From an uncultured Aliterella sp. (GTDB lineage Bacteria > Cyanobacteriota > Cyanobacteriia > Cyanobacteriales > Chroococcidiopsidaceae), in assembly GCA_905479905.1 (NCBI GenBank), contig CAJQOK010000190.1, forward strand, positions 1 to 11,018: DNA of 11,018 nt, in the 5' to 3' direction. Within the stretch, counting starts at the first letter, position 1, and each line of letters opens with the position of its first letter. Shown here one piece after another: positions 1 to 7,405 of the stretch. The position numbers and the translations under genes are program-made. Below the pieces are notes generated by a model. That model made no database searches, was not told the DNA's origin, and saw nothing but the letters and a program-made list of their open reading frames with translations.

Positions 1-835
1 GGCGCGTACCTACTTCAATGGCTTTTATCCCTTCGGCATTGATTAATTTTCCATCTTCTTTGTCAAAACTTAAACCGCCTTTTTCACCATCAACAGTAAA
101 TTTACGTTCGTCTATCCAGATAGTTTCACCTTTTCCATAAACAACTTCAGCAATAAGCCCGCTAGTAAACTGCAACTGTGTTGTACACAAACAAGCCTTG
201 TAAAACTCTCCCTCCAGTCCCCAATAGCGGTTTTGACAGCTAATAGTCGCAACTGTGCCAAATAAATCGGTTAAGCGGTGCAGCCTCGATACTGCGCCAC
301 TCAAGGGAAATCCAAATAATTCTTTGTTATAAGTCCAACGCTGAGGTGCAGGAGATTGGTGAATTAAAGTGCTGTAACGAGCGTAAAATGGATTGCCAAT
401 TGCTGATAAATTTTCTTTTAGGGCTTGGTGCAATCCGCCGAGTAATTCGATATGTTCTACGTGCAGTAGTTTATTTTGCCGATTCGCTAAATTGATTAGT
501 TCTTCCGCTTCGTATACATCTAAAGACAAAGGATACTCAACTACAACGTGCTTTCCGTGTTGCAAGGCTTGACGACAAACGGAACCATGTTCGCTATTGA
601 TAGTTGCAACAATTACTAAATCTATATCTAAGCTTACTAAGTCTTCTACAGATGCGATCGCATCCACATCGTATTTTTGAGCAAATTCGGCGGTTTTCTC
701 AGGCGTACTACCAACTACTGCTACTAATTTAGCTCTCAAGTCTTGCTGCAATATCTCGGCTCTAAGCTTTGCTACAAAACCCGTACCAACTAAACCTACT
801 CTAATCGGGGTATTTATTTCTAAAGAATTAACCAT
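1..835 (-). CDS. bvdR: Biliverdin reductase (BvdR), 3' end outside window
   Basis: This gene encodes an NAD(P)H-dependent enzyme that reduces biliverdin IX-alpha to bilirubin. In cyanobacteria it draws on the same biliverdin pool that feeds phycobilin synthesis. The visible 278 residues begin with a Rossmann dinucleotide motif (G14, G17, G19, A22). They continue with EYP at 100-102, where ordinary Gfo/Idh/MocA enzymes have EKP; Tyr here is typical of biliverdin reductases. The stretch HVEHIELLGG at 125-134, FYARYST at 150-156, PAPQRWTY at 162-169 and TDLFGTV at 189-195 match my memory of Synechocystis BvdR closely. That family is about 325-330 residues, so roughly 50 C-terminal residues are missing beyond base 1. 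The start is the ATG at 835, with a strong Shine-Dalgarno just upstream. It probably shares a transcript with the 474-residue gene 22 bases upstream. A generic Gfo/Idh/MocA oxidoreductase is the alternative, but the EYP and HIELL motifs argue against it. Confidence 0.9.
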   Translation of the reverse strand, partial: MVNSLEINTPIRVGLVGTGFVAKLRAEILQQDLRAKLVAVVGSTPEKTAEFAQKYDVDAIASVEDLVSLDIDLVIVATINSEHGSVCRQALQHGKHVVVEYPLSLDVYEAEELINLANRQNKLLHVEHIELLGGLHQALKENLSAIGNPFYARYSTLIHQSPAPQRWTYNKELFGFPLSGAVSRLHRLTDLFGTVATISCQNRYWGLEGEFYKACLCTTQLQFTSGLIAEVVYGKGETIWIDERKFTVDGEKGGLSFDKEDGKLINAEGIKAIEVGTR

Positions 836-842
836 AATTTTT

Positions 843-850
843 CCTTCCTT
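843..850 (-). promoter_or_regulatory. Ribosome binding site of bvdR
   Basis: On the minus strand the sequence AAGGAAGG ends seven bases before the bvdR ATG. It is one of the best Shine-Dalgarno matches in the window and lies in the 22-base gap after the upstream gene's stop. It fixes the bvdR start and suggests bvdR is translated independently from a shared transcript. Confidence 0.75.
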
Positions 851-857
851 AACAATT

Positions 858-2282
858 TTATCTTTTACGCTTAATTCGTCTAATTTGCTCAGATTCTTCT
901 AAAATTTCTTCTATCCCGCCTTCAGGGATGTTTTGAACATAGTTAATCTTAATTTCTTCTAACAAATCTACTAGCAAGTTTTGAATTTCTTTAAGGTTAT
1001 GTTCTTTTTGCAACTCTGTTTCTAGAGTTTTACTAAAGTTGTCAGTTAGCTGCTGCCACATTTTTGCACTTGTTCGATCTTCGGTTATATTTACGATCGC
1101 ACTATAAGCAGATTTGGCGATCTCACTGGCTAATTGCTTCGGCAAATTACTTACCCCTGGCACGTTTTGAAGTTGTTTGTATACTGGAGACTGGTTAAGT
1201 ATAGTTTGAAGATTGTAATAAATCAAAGCTTCTACATCTGGCTTGATTTTTGGCAGAACTTGATCAACGCTTAGTTTTACTATGCGAGATGCGATCGCAC
1301 TAATTTCATGAGTATTATTAATATCTATATAAGTGCCATTTTTAGAACGCAGCAGCCAGCGACTAATATTACCATTTTTAATTGCTTCTTGAAGCTGATC
1401 TATGATTCTAATACCAACAATTTCGGTAATTTCTTCGGCAAAATTAGCAACAAAATCGCGATTAATTTGCGATCGCACAGGTTCAAGATTTAGTAGCTGA
1501 GATTGATAGAGGCGAATCGTTACCGGAATTACTCGCAACCACCGCAACACAGGTATTAACAGCAAAATATCGTACCATCGCCGTAACATTGCTTCTAACC
1601 AACTTAATCTATTGCGGAGGCTAATAAAAAATGTCCGAATTAAAAAATCTAGACTAAAGATGACTACAAATGGTAAATCTACTAACCAAAAATTATCTAC
1701 AAATTGACTATTTTCTCCTATATCTCGATAGTAGTTAGTTTCAATTAAAGGGCGTAATTGAGTATTAAAGAAACTAACTTCCTTCTGCCAATCTGCTTGA
1801 GATAAATATAATTGACTCCAAAATAATGTAAAAGCTTCGTGGGCTGATGCTTCTATAGAACGATTATTAAAATTAGCTACATGGAGACGCATTAATCTTT
1901 TGATTTTAGCTAAACTTCCCGTTTTACCTGCCACATCAAAAGGATTATCTTCAATCATTTCATTGCTAAGTTGACGCAATTGTTGCAACAATTTCTCGAC
2001 TTCTGGCGATGGCAATCCTGTTTGCTCAACTTGGGTTTCTAATTGCTCAACTTTATTGAGATATCTTTGAGTTTCGCGGTGAGGTTCTATACCTTTAACT
2101 TGGTCATAGTATTTAACTATTGTTGGTGCTTCAGCAAAGTAAAAATCTCGCCAAGGTATATAACTAAGATCGAAACCTACTAAAATTAAATTTACAAAGG
2201 CAATAATTGCTAGTAACTTTTCTAACCAAAGATTGCGGCGAACAGATTTTTTTTTAGCTTTTATTTGTTGAACCGATAGCAT
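858..2282 (-). CDS. Conserved membrane protein with voltage-sensor-like helix pair
   Basis: This is a 474-residue protein of unknown function, and I do not recognise a named family. It has a basic N-terminus (K9-R16), a hydrophobic helix at about 21-38, and a Glu/Gln/Leu-rich probable coiled coil at about 70-112. Two close hydrophobic segments follow at about 200-220 and 237-256. The second pair resembles S2 to S4 of voltage-sensor domains: an acidic residue in the first helix (D212), then WYDILLLIP with D238, then a helix with Arg at 247, 250 and 257. The remaining 200 residues are soluble and helical, rich in Leu/Ile, and end in a basic tail (RRIKRKR). No pore signature such as TVGYG is present, so this is not a classic potassium channel. 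The ATG at 2282 has only a weak ribosome site. The gene probably leads the transcript that continues into bvdR. Confidence 0.75.
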   Translation of the reverse strand: MLSVQQIKAKKKSVRRNLWLEKLLAIIAFVNLILVGFDLSYIPWRDFYFAEAPTIVKYYDQVKGIEPHRETQRYLNKVEQLETQVEQTGLPSPEVEKLLQQLRQLSNEMIEDNPFDVAGKTGSLAKIKRLMRLHVANFNNRSIEASAHEAFTLFWSQLYLSQADWQKEVSFFNTQLRPLIETNYYRDIGENSQFVDNFWLVDLPFVVIFSLDFLIRTFFISLRNRLSWLEAMLRRWYDILLLIPVLRWLRVIPVTIRLYQSQLLNLEPVRSQINRDFVANFAEEITEIVGIRIIDQLQEAIKNGNISRWLLRSKNGTYIDINNTHEISAIASRIVKLSVDQVLPKIKPDVEALIYYNLQTILNQSPVYKQLQNVPGVSNLPKQLASEIAKSAYSAIVNITEDRTSAKMWQQLTDNFSKTLETELQKEHNLKEIQNLLVDLLEEIKINYVQNIPEGGIEEILEESEQIRRIKRKR

Positions 2283-2307
2283 AACTTACGTAAAGCGGTA
2301 AAAAATA

Positions 2308-2335
2308 TGTATATCTTTTGGTTGAGACTTCGCAA
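2308..2335 (-). promoter_or_regulatory. Candidate sigma70-type promoter for the membrane protein/bvdR unit
   Basis: On the minus strand TTGCGA (2335-2330) and TATACA (2313-2308) are separated by 16 bases. They lie about 25 bases before the ATG at 2282. Each box matches the consensus at about four of six positions. The 149-base gap to the divergent M16 peptidase gene must hold promoters for both directions; I see no convincing plus-strand pair in it. Confidence 0.3.
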
Positions 2336-2431
2336 AGCACGAGCAAAGACTTACCCAAAATAGTACGATCTTTTCAGTCTGTTCTCAAGAATGGCTAAAA
2401 TAAGGAAATACTGGCTTTTTGCGTATTACCA

Positions 2432-3715
2432 ATGACTTTAACTGCTGTAAAACCACCCCGCTTAAATTCTCCTACTCTACATCGGCTACCTAACGGTTTG
2501 ACAATTGTAGCCGAGCAAATGCCAGTAGAAGCCGTTAACCTAAGTTTGTGGGTTAATGTGGGTTCTGCTAATGAACCTGATGATATCAATGGTATGGCTC
2601 ACTTTCTCGAACACATGGTTTTTAAAGGAACTAAACGCATTGTGAGCGGAGAATTTGAGCGTCGAATTGAGGAGCGAGGAGCGGTTACTAATGCAGCGAC
2701 TAGCCAAGATTATACTCATTACTACATTACCACTGCCCCAAAAGATTTTGCCAGCCTCGCACCTCTGCAAATTGATGTAGTGCTTAATTCTTTAATTCCT
2801 GACGATGCTTTTAGTCGAGAAAAGTTAGTTGTTTTCGAAGAAATCCGCCGCAGCGATGATAATCCTCGTCGGCGCACTTTTGCCCAAGCAATGCAAACCG
2901 CCTTTAATCGTTTACCTTATCGTCGCCCGGTACTAGGAGAATTTGACGTAATTTCTCAACTTCAGCCGCAACAAATGCGCGATTTTCATAGCTCTTGGTA
3001 TCAACCTAACTCAATTACCGCCGTCGCTGTGGGTAATTTACCTGTAGATGAATTAATTAAAATTGTCGCCGATGGTTTCACCGAAGCTACCAATGTTTCA
3101 CCAGTTGTTAGTCATCCACCTTTAGCAAATACCTTTAAAGAAGAACCTGCTTTTACAGAAATTGTCCGCCACGAATTAAAAGATGATAGTCTACAACAAG
3201 CTCGATTAGTAATGGTTTGGCGCGTTCCAGGATTGAGTAATCTTCAAGAAACTTATGCTCTTGATGTCTTAGCAGCAATTTTAGGTTCGGGGCGTACTTC
3301 AAGGCTAGTGCGGGATTTGCGAGAAGAAAAAGGACTTGTTTCTAGCATTTCTGTAAGCAACATAACCCAACGCTTGCAAGGTACTTTCTATATTTCTGCA
3401 ACGCTTCCAGTAGAAAATATAGCCCAAGTAGAAGCAGCTATCGCCCAGTATATAAATACTATTCAAACTCAGCCTGTGGAAGAATGGGAAATTGCTCGGA
3501 TTCGTACTCAAGTAGCAAACAGGTTTATTTTTGCTAACGAAACTCCGAGCGATCGCGCGGGTTTATATGGTTATTATCAATCTATGGTCGGAAACTTAGC
3601 GCCAGCCTTTGATTACCCTTCTAGGATTCAAGCCTTGGATGTGTCGGTAATGCAAACCGCCGCCCAAAAGTATCTCTCACCTAATGCTTACGGTGCGGTT
3701 ATTCTCAAGCCTTAA
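2432..3715 (+). CDS. M16 family zinc metallopeptidase (processing peptidase-like)
   Basis: This is a 427-residue peptidase of the M16B type, related to mitochondrial processing peptidase beta and bacterial PqqL/YmxG. The inverted zinc motif HxxEH is present as H57-F-L-E60-H61, and the distal glutamate ligand lies in VVFEEIRR (E136/E137), about 75 residues on as expected. The catalytic N-terminal half spans about 15-165. The second, inactive M16 domain follows, with its typical SGRTSRLVRDLREEKGL stretch at 286-302. There is no signal peptide, so it acts in the cytoplasm or is exported some other way. All zinc and catalytic residues look intact. Many cyanobacteria carry two adjacent M16 genes; here the neighbour is a deglycating kinase 6 bases downstream, suggesting co-transcription. 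The ATG at 2432 is the only good start before the family-conserved region, although its ribosome site is poor. Confidence 0.93.
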   Translation: MTLTAVKPPRLNSPTLHRLPNGLTIVAEQMPVEAVNLSLWVNVGSANEPDDINGMAHFLEHMVFKGTKRIVSGEFERRIEERGAVTNAATSQDYTHYYITTAPKDFASLAPLQIDVVLNSLIPDDAFSREKLVVFEEIRRSDDNPRRRTFAQAMQTAFNRLPYRRPVLGEFDVISQLQPQQMRDFHSSWYQPNSITAVAVGNLPVDELIKIVADGFTEATNVSPVVSHPPLANTFKEEPAFTEIVRHELKDDSLQQARLVMVWRVPGLSNLQETYALDVLAAILGSGRTSRLVRDLREEKGLVSSISVSNITQRLQGTFYISATLPVENIAQVEAAIAQYINTIQTQPVEEWEIARIRTQVANRFIFANETPSDRAGLYGYYQSMVGNLAPAFDYPSRIQALDVSVMQTAAQKYLSPNAYGAVILKP

Positions 3716-3721
3716 TTAAGT

Positions 3722-4585
3722 ATGTGGACGCAAATAGCCGAACATATCTCCCAAGTTCAACCAAAGTTTAAAATTGCTAGTCATCGCCCGGTAAGCGGTG
3801 GCTGCATCAATCAAGGTTACGCTGTTAGCGATGGAGAGCGCACTTACTTTGTAAAATTAAACGAAGCTGCTAAAGTCGAAATGTTTGTTGCTGAAGCATT
3901 GGGGTTGCAGGAGATAGCGCAAACAAACACTATTCGCGTCCCAAAACCGATTTGTTGGGGAGTCGCTGAAAGTTCGGCTTATATCGTCTTAGAGTGGTTA
4001 AAACTGGGTGCGGGAACTACTAATTCTTGGCAAGAAATGGGACGCAATTTAGCTGCAATGCACCGCACTACTAGCGCTAGTGGTTTTGGGTGGGAACAAA
4101 ATAATACTATTGGTTCTACACCGCAGATTAATCATTGGACAACGGATTGGGTAGAATTTTATGCTTCTCGCCGTTTGGGGTATCAATTTCAATTAGCTAA
4201 ACGTAAGGGGGGAAATTTCCCTCAACAAGAACAATTATTAGCATCACTTCCTCAGTTGCTATCGCACCCAGTGCAACCATCTTTAGTACATGGCGATTTA
4301 TGGGGAGGTAACGCTGCTTGTACAGAGGGAGGAGAACCAGTCATTTTTGACCCTGCAACCTATTATGGCGATCGCGAAGTCGATATTGCCATGACAGAAC
4401 TATTTGGTGGGTTTCCGGCGGCTTTTTATCACGGCTACAATGAGGTTTTTCCTTTAGCTCCGGGTTACGAGCAACGCAAAACTTTGTATAACTTTTACCA
4501 CATTCTCAATCACTTTAATTTATTTGGTGGTGGTTACGCATTTCAGGCTAATCGCATGATTTCTCAAATTCTCACCATGATATAG
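3722..4585 (+). CDS. Fructosamine-3-kinase family protein (ketosamine/ribulosamine kinase)
   Basis: This 287-residue protein belongs to the fructosamine kinase family, which phosphorylates sugars attached to protein amines so that they fall off. It is a protein-repair activity against glycation in the cytoplasm. The fold is aminoglycoside phosphotransferase/kinase-like. A nucleotide-binding lysine is at K45 (YFVKLNEAA), the hinge is IVLEWLKL at 88-95, and the catalytic loop is H190-G-D192-L-W with N197. The metal-binding D210 is in FDPATYYGDRE, followed by the family's DIAMTELFGGF at 221-231. All expected residues are present and the length is normal. Its start is 6 bases after the M16 stop, so both probably share a message. 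The stop codon TAG at 4583-4585 forms the edge of a palindromic repeat. Substrate preference (fructosamine versus ribulosamine or erythrulosamine) cannot be read from sequence. Confidence 0.93.
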   Translation: MWTQIAEHISQVQPKFKIASHRPVSGGCINQGYAVSDGERTYFVKLNEAAKVEMFVAEALGLQEIAQTNTIRVPKPICWGVAESSAYIVLEWLKLGAGTTNSWQEMGRNLAAMHRTTSASGFGWEQNNTIGSTPQINHWTTDWVEFYASRRLGYQFQLAKRKGGNFPQQEQLLASLPQLLSHPVQPSLVHGDLWGGNAACTEGGEPVIFDPATYYGDREVDIAMTELFGGFPAAFYHGYNEVFPLAPGYEQRKTLYNFYHILNHFNLFGGGYAFQANRMISQILTMI

Positions 4586-4611
4586 AAGACGTTGCACCGC
4601 AACGTCTCTAC
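4583..4611. repeat. Degenerate copy of the GACGTTGCA palindrome, overlapping a stop codon
   Basis: Left arm AGACGTTGC (4587-4595) and right arm GCAACGTCT (4599-4607) form a 9-base-pair perfect stem with a 3-base loop. The right side continues as CTAC, identical to the perfect copy at 9367-9395. The left outer part carries a one-base insertion. The TAG ending the fructosamine kinase gene is inside the repeat. Similar short palindromes are widespread in cyanobacterial genomes. It could serve as an RNA hairpin between the two genes. Confidence 0.8.
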
Positions 4612-4627
4612 GTTACCAAATTTGCCT

Positions 4628-5491
4628 GTGAAAACTGATACTCTTTTTTACCAATTATTTCAAGAATTTCCGAGTATATTTTTTGAATTGATTGGTCAAC
4701 CTGGTACTCAAGCTAATGCTTATCAATTTACCTCTATTGAGCTTAAACAAGTTGCCTTCCGCACTGATGGGTTGTTTTTACCCTCCCCAGACGAACCAAA
4801 TTTACCTATATACTTTGTTGAAGTACAGTTTCAAAAAGACGAAACGTTTTACTATCGTCTTTTTGCAGAAATCTTTTTATATTTGTACCAATATAAAACT
4901 ATAAATAATTGGCAGGCAATTGTAGTTTATCCAAAGCGGAGTATAGAATCTGAGCCACCGTTGCCCTATCAATTCATCTTAGGGGGCGATCGCGTTAAAA
5001 GAATATACTTAGATGAATTAAGGCAAAATCAGTCTCTCGGTATAGGGATTATTCAGTTAGTGGTAGAAAACGAGAAAATAGCCGCCACTACAGCTAAATC
5101 GCTAATTGCTAAAGCCAGACAACAGTTAACTGACGAACAATTGCAGCAGCAAATTATCGAGTTTGCGAAAACCTTTGGGGAGGCTTCTGCCTCCCAAAGG
5201 GTTTTCAAGAGAATTGAGACGATAGTAATATACAAATTTCCTTCTCTTAGCCGTCAGGAGGTTGAAGCAATGTTAGGTTTAGACTTGATTAGAAATACCA
5301 GAGTTTACCAAGAAGCCTTTACCGAAGGCGAACAACAAGGGCGTTTAGCAGGTGAACGACAAGGGCGTTTAGCCGCCAAGTTAGAAACTGTGCCAAGCTT
5401 GATAGAATTGGGGCTGAGTGTAGAGCAAATAGCACAAGTGTTAGCCATTGATATTGAAGTAGTTAGACAAGCACTACCAAAACAGCCTTAA
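4628..5491 (+). CDS. DUF2887 / Rpn-like PD-(D/E)XK nuclease (putative transposase-related)
   Basis: This gene encodes a 287-residue protein of the cyanobacterial family annotated as DUF2887 or Rpn-like recombination-promoting nuclease. The nuclease core shows D47 in AFRTDGLF and E65-x-Q67 in YFVEVQFQ, the Gln-containing variant of the PD-(D/E)XK site. The C-terminus has two tandem GE(Q/R)QGRLA units (234-249) and a helix-turn-helix-like segment (LSVEQIAQVL). I chose the GTG at 4628 because relatives start MKTDTLFY. An in-frame TTG at 4592 would add 12 residues encoded by a palindromic repeat. An in-frame palindrome encodes residues 180-194. Such genes are often multicopy and may behave selfishly or mediate recombination; here it follows a housekeeping pair. 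Nuclease activity is inferred from the motif only. Confidence 0.85.
   Translation: MKTDTLFYQLFQEFPSIFFELIGQPGTQANAYQFTSIELKQVAFRTDGLFLPSPDEPNLPIYFVEVQFQKDETFYYRLFAEIFLYLYQYKTINNWQAIVVYPKRSIESEPPLPYQFILGGDRVKRIYLDELRQNQSLGIGIIQLVVENEKIAATTAKSLIAKARQQLTDEQLQQQIIEFAKTFGEASASQRVFKRIETIVIYKFPSLSRQEVEAMLGLDLIRNTRVYQEAFTEGEQQGRLAGERQGRLAAKLETVPSLIELGLSVEQIAQVLAIDIEVVRQALPKQP
5167..5206. repeat. 18-bp-arm palindrome inside the nuclease gene
   Basis: Bases 5167-5184 and 5189-5206 are inverted repeats around a TTCT loop. There are 16 identical pairs, one G-U and one G-A mismatch. The inner part (GGGAGGC/GCCTCCC) resembles dispersed cyanobacterial palindromes. It adds the peptide KTFGEASASQRVF without breaking the reading frame. 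Confidence 0.75.
5327..5374 (+). repeat. Two tandem 24-bp units in the nuclease gene
   Basis: Units 5327-5350 and 5351-5374 are 21/24 identical and encode GEQQGRLA and GERQGRLA. Because each unit is eight codons, copy-number change would keep the frame. Similar G-x-x-x-G-R-L repeats are frequent at this position in the Rpn/DUF2887-type families. Confidence 0.85.
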
Positions 5492-5605
5492 ATGTAACGG
5501 CGATTATCGGCAAGAAGTAAGATTGTACAGCCATTACCTAACTTTTGACCATAACTACTGCGATCGCCCAAACGTTAAAATCGTATTAGTTGCTCAATTG
5601 CTCTA

Positions 5606-7354
5606 ATGGCTCAATCTCGACTTGCTAAACTTGTTTCTTATCTGCGTCCCCATTGGCAAGCAACTACTGTAGGTATTGTTGCTTTACTTGTTGTTAATGC
5701 TATTGGTGTTTATATTCCGCAGTTGATTGGGGAAATTGTCGATAAATTTCAATCGGCTTTTAGTTTCGACCAAATTTTACGTTATGTAATCCTAATTATT
5801 GTTCTTAGTTCGATCATGTGGGTAATCCGCATGGTTTCCCGCCTTGCTTTATTTGGTGTTGGGCGACAGGTAGAATTTGACCTAAAACAAAAGATTTTTC
5901 AACACCTGCTAAAGTTAGAACCTGCTTATTTTGCCCTAAATACGGCGGGTGACTTGATTAACCGCGCCACTAGCGATGTCGAAAATATCCGGCGATTGGT
6001 AGGGTTTGCGGTGCTGAGTTTGGCAAATACGGTATTTGCTTACGCTCTTACTCTCCCAGCAATGTTAGCAATTAGCGTCCAGCTAACTCTAGCAACGATC
6101 GCTATTTATCCATTTATGCTAGTTACTGTACAGTTATTTAGCGATCGCCTCCGCAACGAACAACTAGAGGTACAAGAGGAACTTTCTCTTGTTAGTGAGT
6201 TGATTCAAGAAGATATGAGCGGAATTGCTTTAATTAAAATCTACGCCCAAGAAGAAAACGAGCGCCGTGCGTTTAGTCAAAACAACCAAAGGCTTTTAGC
6301 TGCTAACTTAAAACTAGCCAAAACCCGCAATACTTTGTTTCCGCTTGTGGGAGGACTTGCTTATATTAGTTTACTAATTTTGTTGTGGCTGGGATCTAGT
6401 CAAATTATTTATGGACAAATTACTATCGGTGATTTTCTTAAGCTTTTAATTTATGTAGAGCGTTTGGTATTTCCCACCGCCTTGTTAGGCTTTACAATTA
6501 CAGCTTACCAACGGGGTGAAGTTAGTATCGATCGCATTGAATCTATTTTGACTGTCACGCCCAAAATTCAAAACTCTGACCAAGTTGTACATTTACCCAA
6601 AGAACAAGTAAAAGGCGAACTAAAAGCGGTGAATCTTAGCTTTACCTATCCCGGCGCTACTATTCCAGCTTTAGATAATGTCAATTTAACGATTTCTCCG
6701 GGAGAAACTGTAGCTATTGTAGGTGCTATTGGTTCGGGTAAATCAACCCTTGCTAATGCTTTACCACGTTTGCTAAATATTGAACCAGGGCAATTATTTC
6801 TTGATGGGGTAGATATTACCCAACTTGACTTAGATTCATTGCGTCAGGCGATCGCCTATGTACCTCAAGATAGCTTTCTTTTTAGCACTACAATTAAAAA
6901 TAACATCCGTTACGGCGATCCAGTCAGCGACCAAGCAGAAGTTGAATATAGTGCCAAAGTTGCCCAAATAGACGGAGAAATTCGCACTTTTCCCCAAGAA
7001 TACAAAACTATCGTCGGAGAACGCGGAATTACTCTCTCTGGCGGTCAAAGGCAGCGTACAGCGTTAGCTAGAGCCATGCTAGTAGATGCGCCCGTACTAA
7101 TATTGGATGATGCGCTCTCTAGCGTGGATAATCAAACTGCTACTGATATCTTAAACAATCTTTCTCAAGGTACTAAACGCAAAACTGTTGTGTTTATTTC
7201 TCACCAATTATCCGCCACTGCTACCGCCGATAGAATTTTAGTGATGGATAAAGGGCAAATTGTCCAAGCTGGTACTCACGCGCAATTGGTGAAACAGCCA
7301 GGATTGTATCAAACTCTTTGGAATCAGCACCAGTTAGAGGAAATATTAAAGTAA
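5606..7354 (+). CDS. ABC exporter half-transporter (permease fused to ATPase)
   Basis: This 582-residue inner-membrane exporter half is of the MdlAB/MsbA/BmrCD type and must dimerise to work. The membrane domain (about 1-320) has hydrophobic helices near 20-40, 60-78, 134-155, 156-176, 246-265 and 280-300. The ATPase domain follows: A-loop Tyr348, Walker A GAIGSGKST at 373-381, Q-loop Q421, signature LSGGQ at 477-481, Walker B VLILDD ending D501-D502, and H-loop H533. The residue after the Walker B aspartate is Asp502 rather than the usual Glu. This is typical of the weak-site subunit in heterodimeric exporters such as MdlA or BmrC. No partner gene is adjacent. The substrate (lipid, drug or peptide) cannot be inferred. 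The ATG at 5606 lacks a clear ribosome site. The 114-base gap before it suggests its own promoter. Confidence 0.93.
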   Translation: MAQSRLAKLVSYLRPHWQATTVGIVALLVVNAIGVYIPQLIGEIVDKFQSAFSFDQILRYVILIIVLSSIMWVIRMVSRLALFGVGRQVEFDLKQKIFQHLLKLEPAYFALNTAGDLINRATSDVENIRRLVGFAVLSLANTVFAYALTLPAMLAISVQLTLATIAIYPFMLVTVQLFSDRLRNEQLEVQEELSLVSELIQEDMSGIALIKIYAQEENERRAFSQNNQRLLAANLKLAKTRNTLFPLVGGLAYISLLILLWLGSSQIIYGQITIGDFLKLLIYVERLVFPTALLGFTITAYQRGEVSIDRIESILTVTPKIQNSDQVVHLPKEQVKGELKAVNLSFTYPGATIPALDNVNLTISPGETVAIVGAIGSGKSTLANALPRLLNIEPGQLFLDGVDITQLDLDSLRQAIAYVPQDSFLFSTTIKNNIRYGDPVSDQAEVEYSAKVAQIDGEIRTFPQEYKTIVGERGITLSGGQRQRTALARAMLVDAPVLILDDALSSVDNQTATDILNNLSQGTKRKTVVFISHQLSATATADRILVMDKGQIVQAGTHAQLVKQPGLYQTLWNQHQLEEILK

Positions 7355-7361
7355 GGAATTT

Positions 7362-7376
7362 GGGGCGTATAGCCCC
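7362..7376 (+). terminator. Weak hairpin after the ABC exporter gene
   Basis: GGGGC and GCCCC form a 5-bp stem around GTATA, eight bases after the exporter stop and before the convergent small gene. There is no T-tract after it, so an intrinsic terminator is only a possibility. Confidence 0.3.
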
Positions 7377-7405
7377 TAAGTTAAAGGTATCTAAAGAACA
7401 GTTAT

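Noticed and set aside
5327..5374. Two-unit tandem repeat as a CRISPR or regulatory array
   Set aside because: The units are adjacent without spacers, in frame, and encode a repeated peptide typical of the protein family.
5521..5605. TTGACC at 5546-5551 as a -35 box with TAAAAT at 5576-5581 for the ABC gene
   Set aside because: The spacing is about 24-25 bases, too long for a sigma70 promoter.
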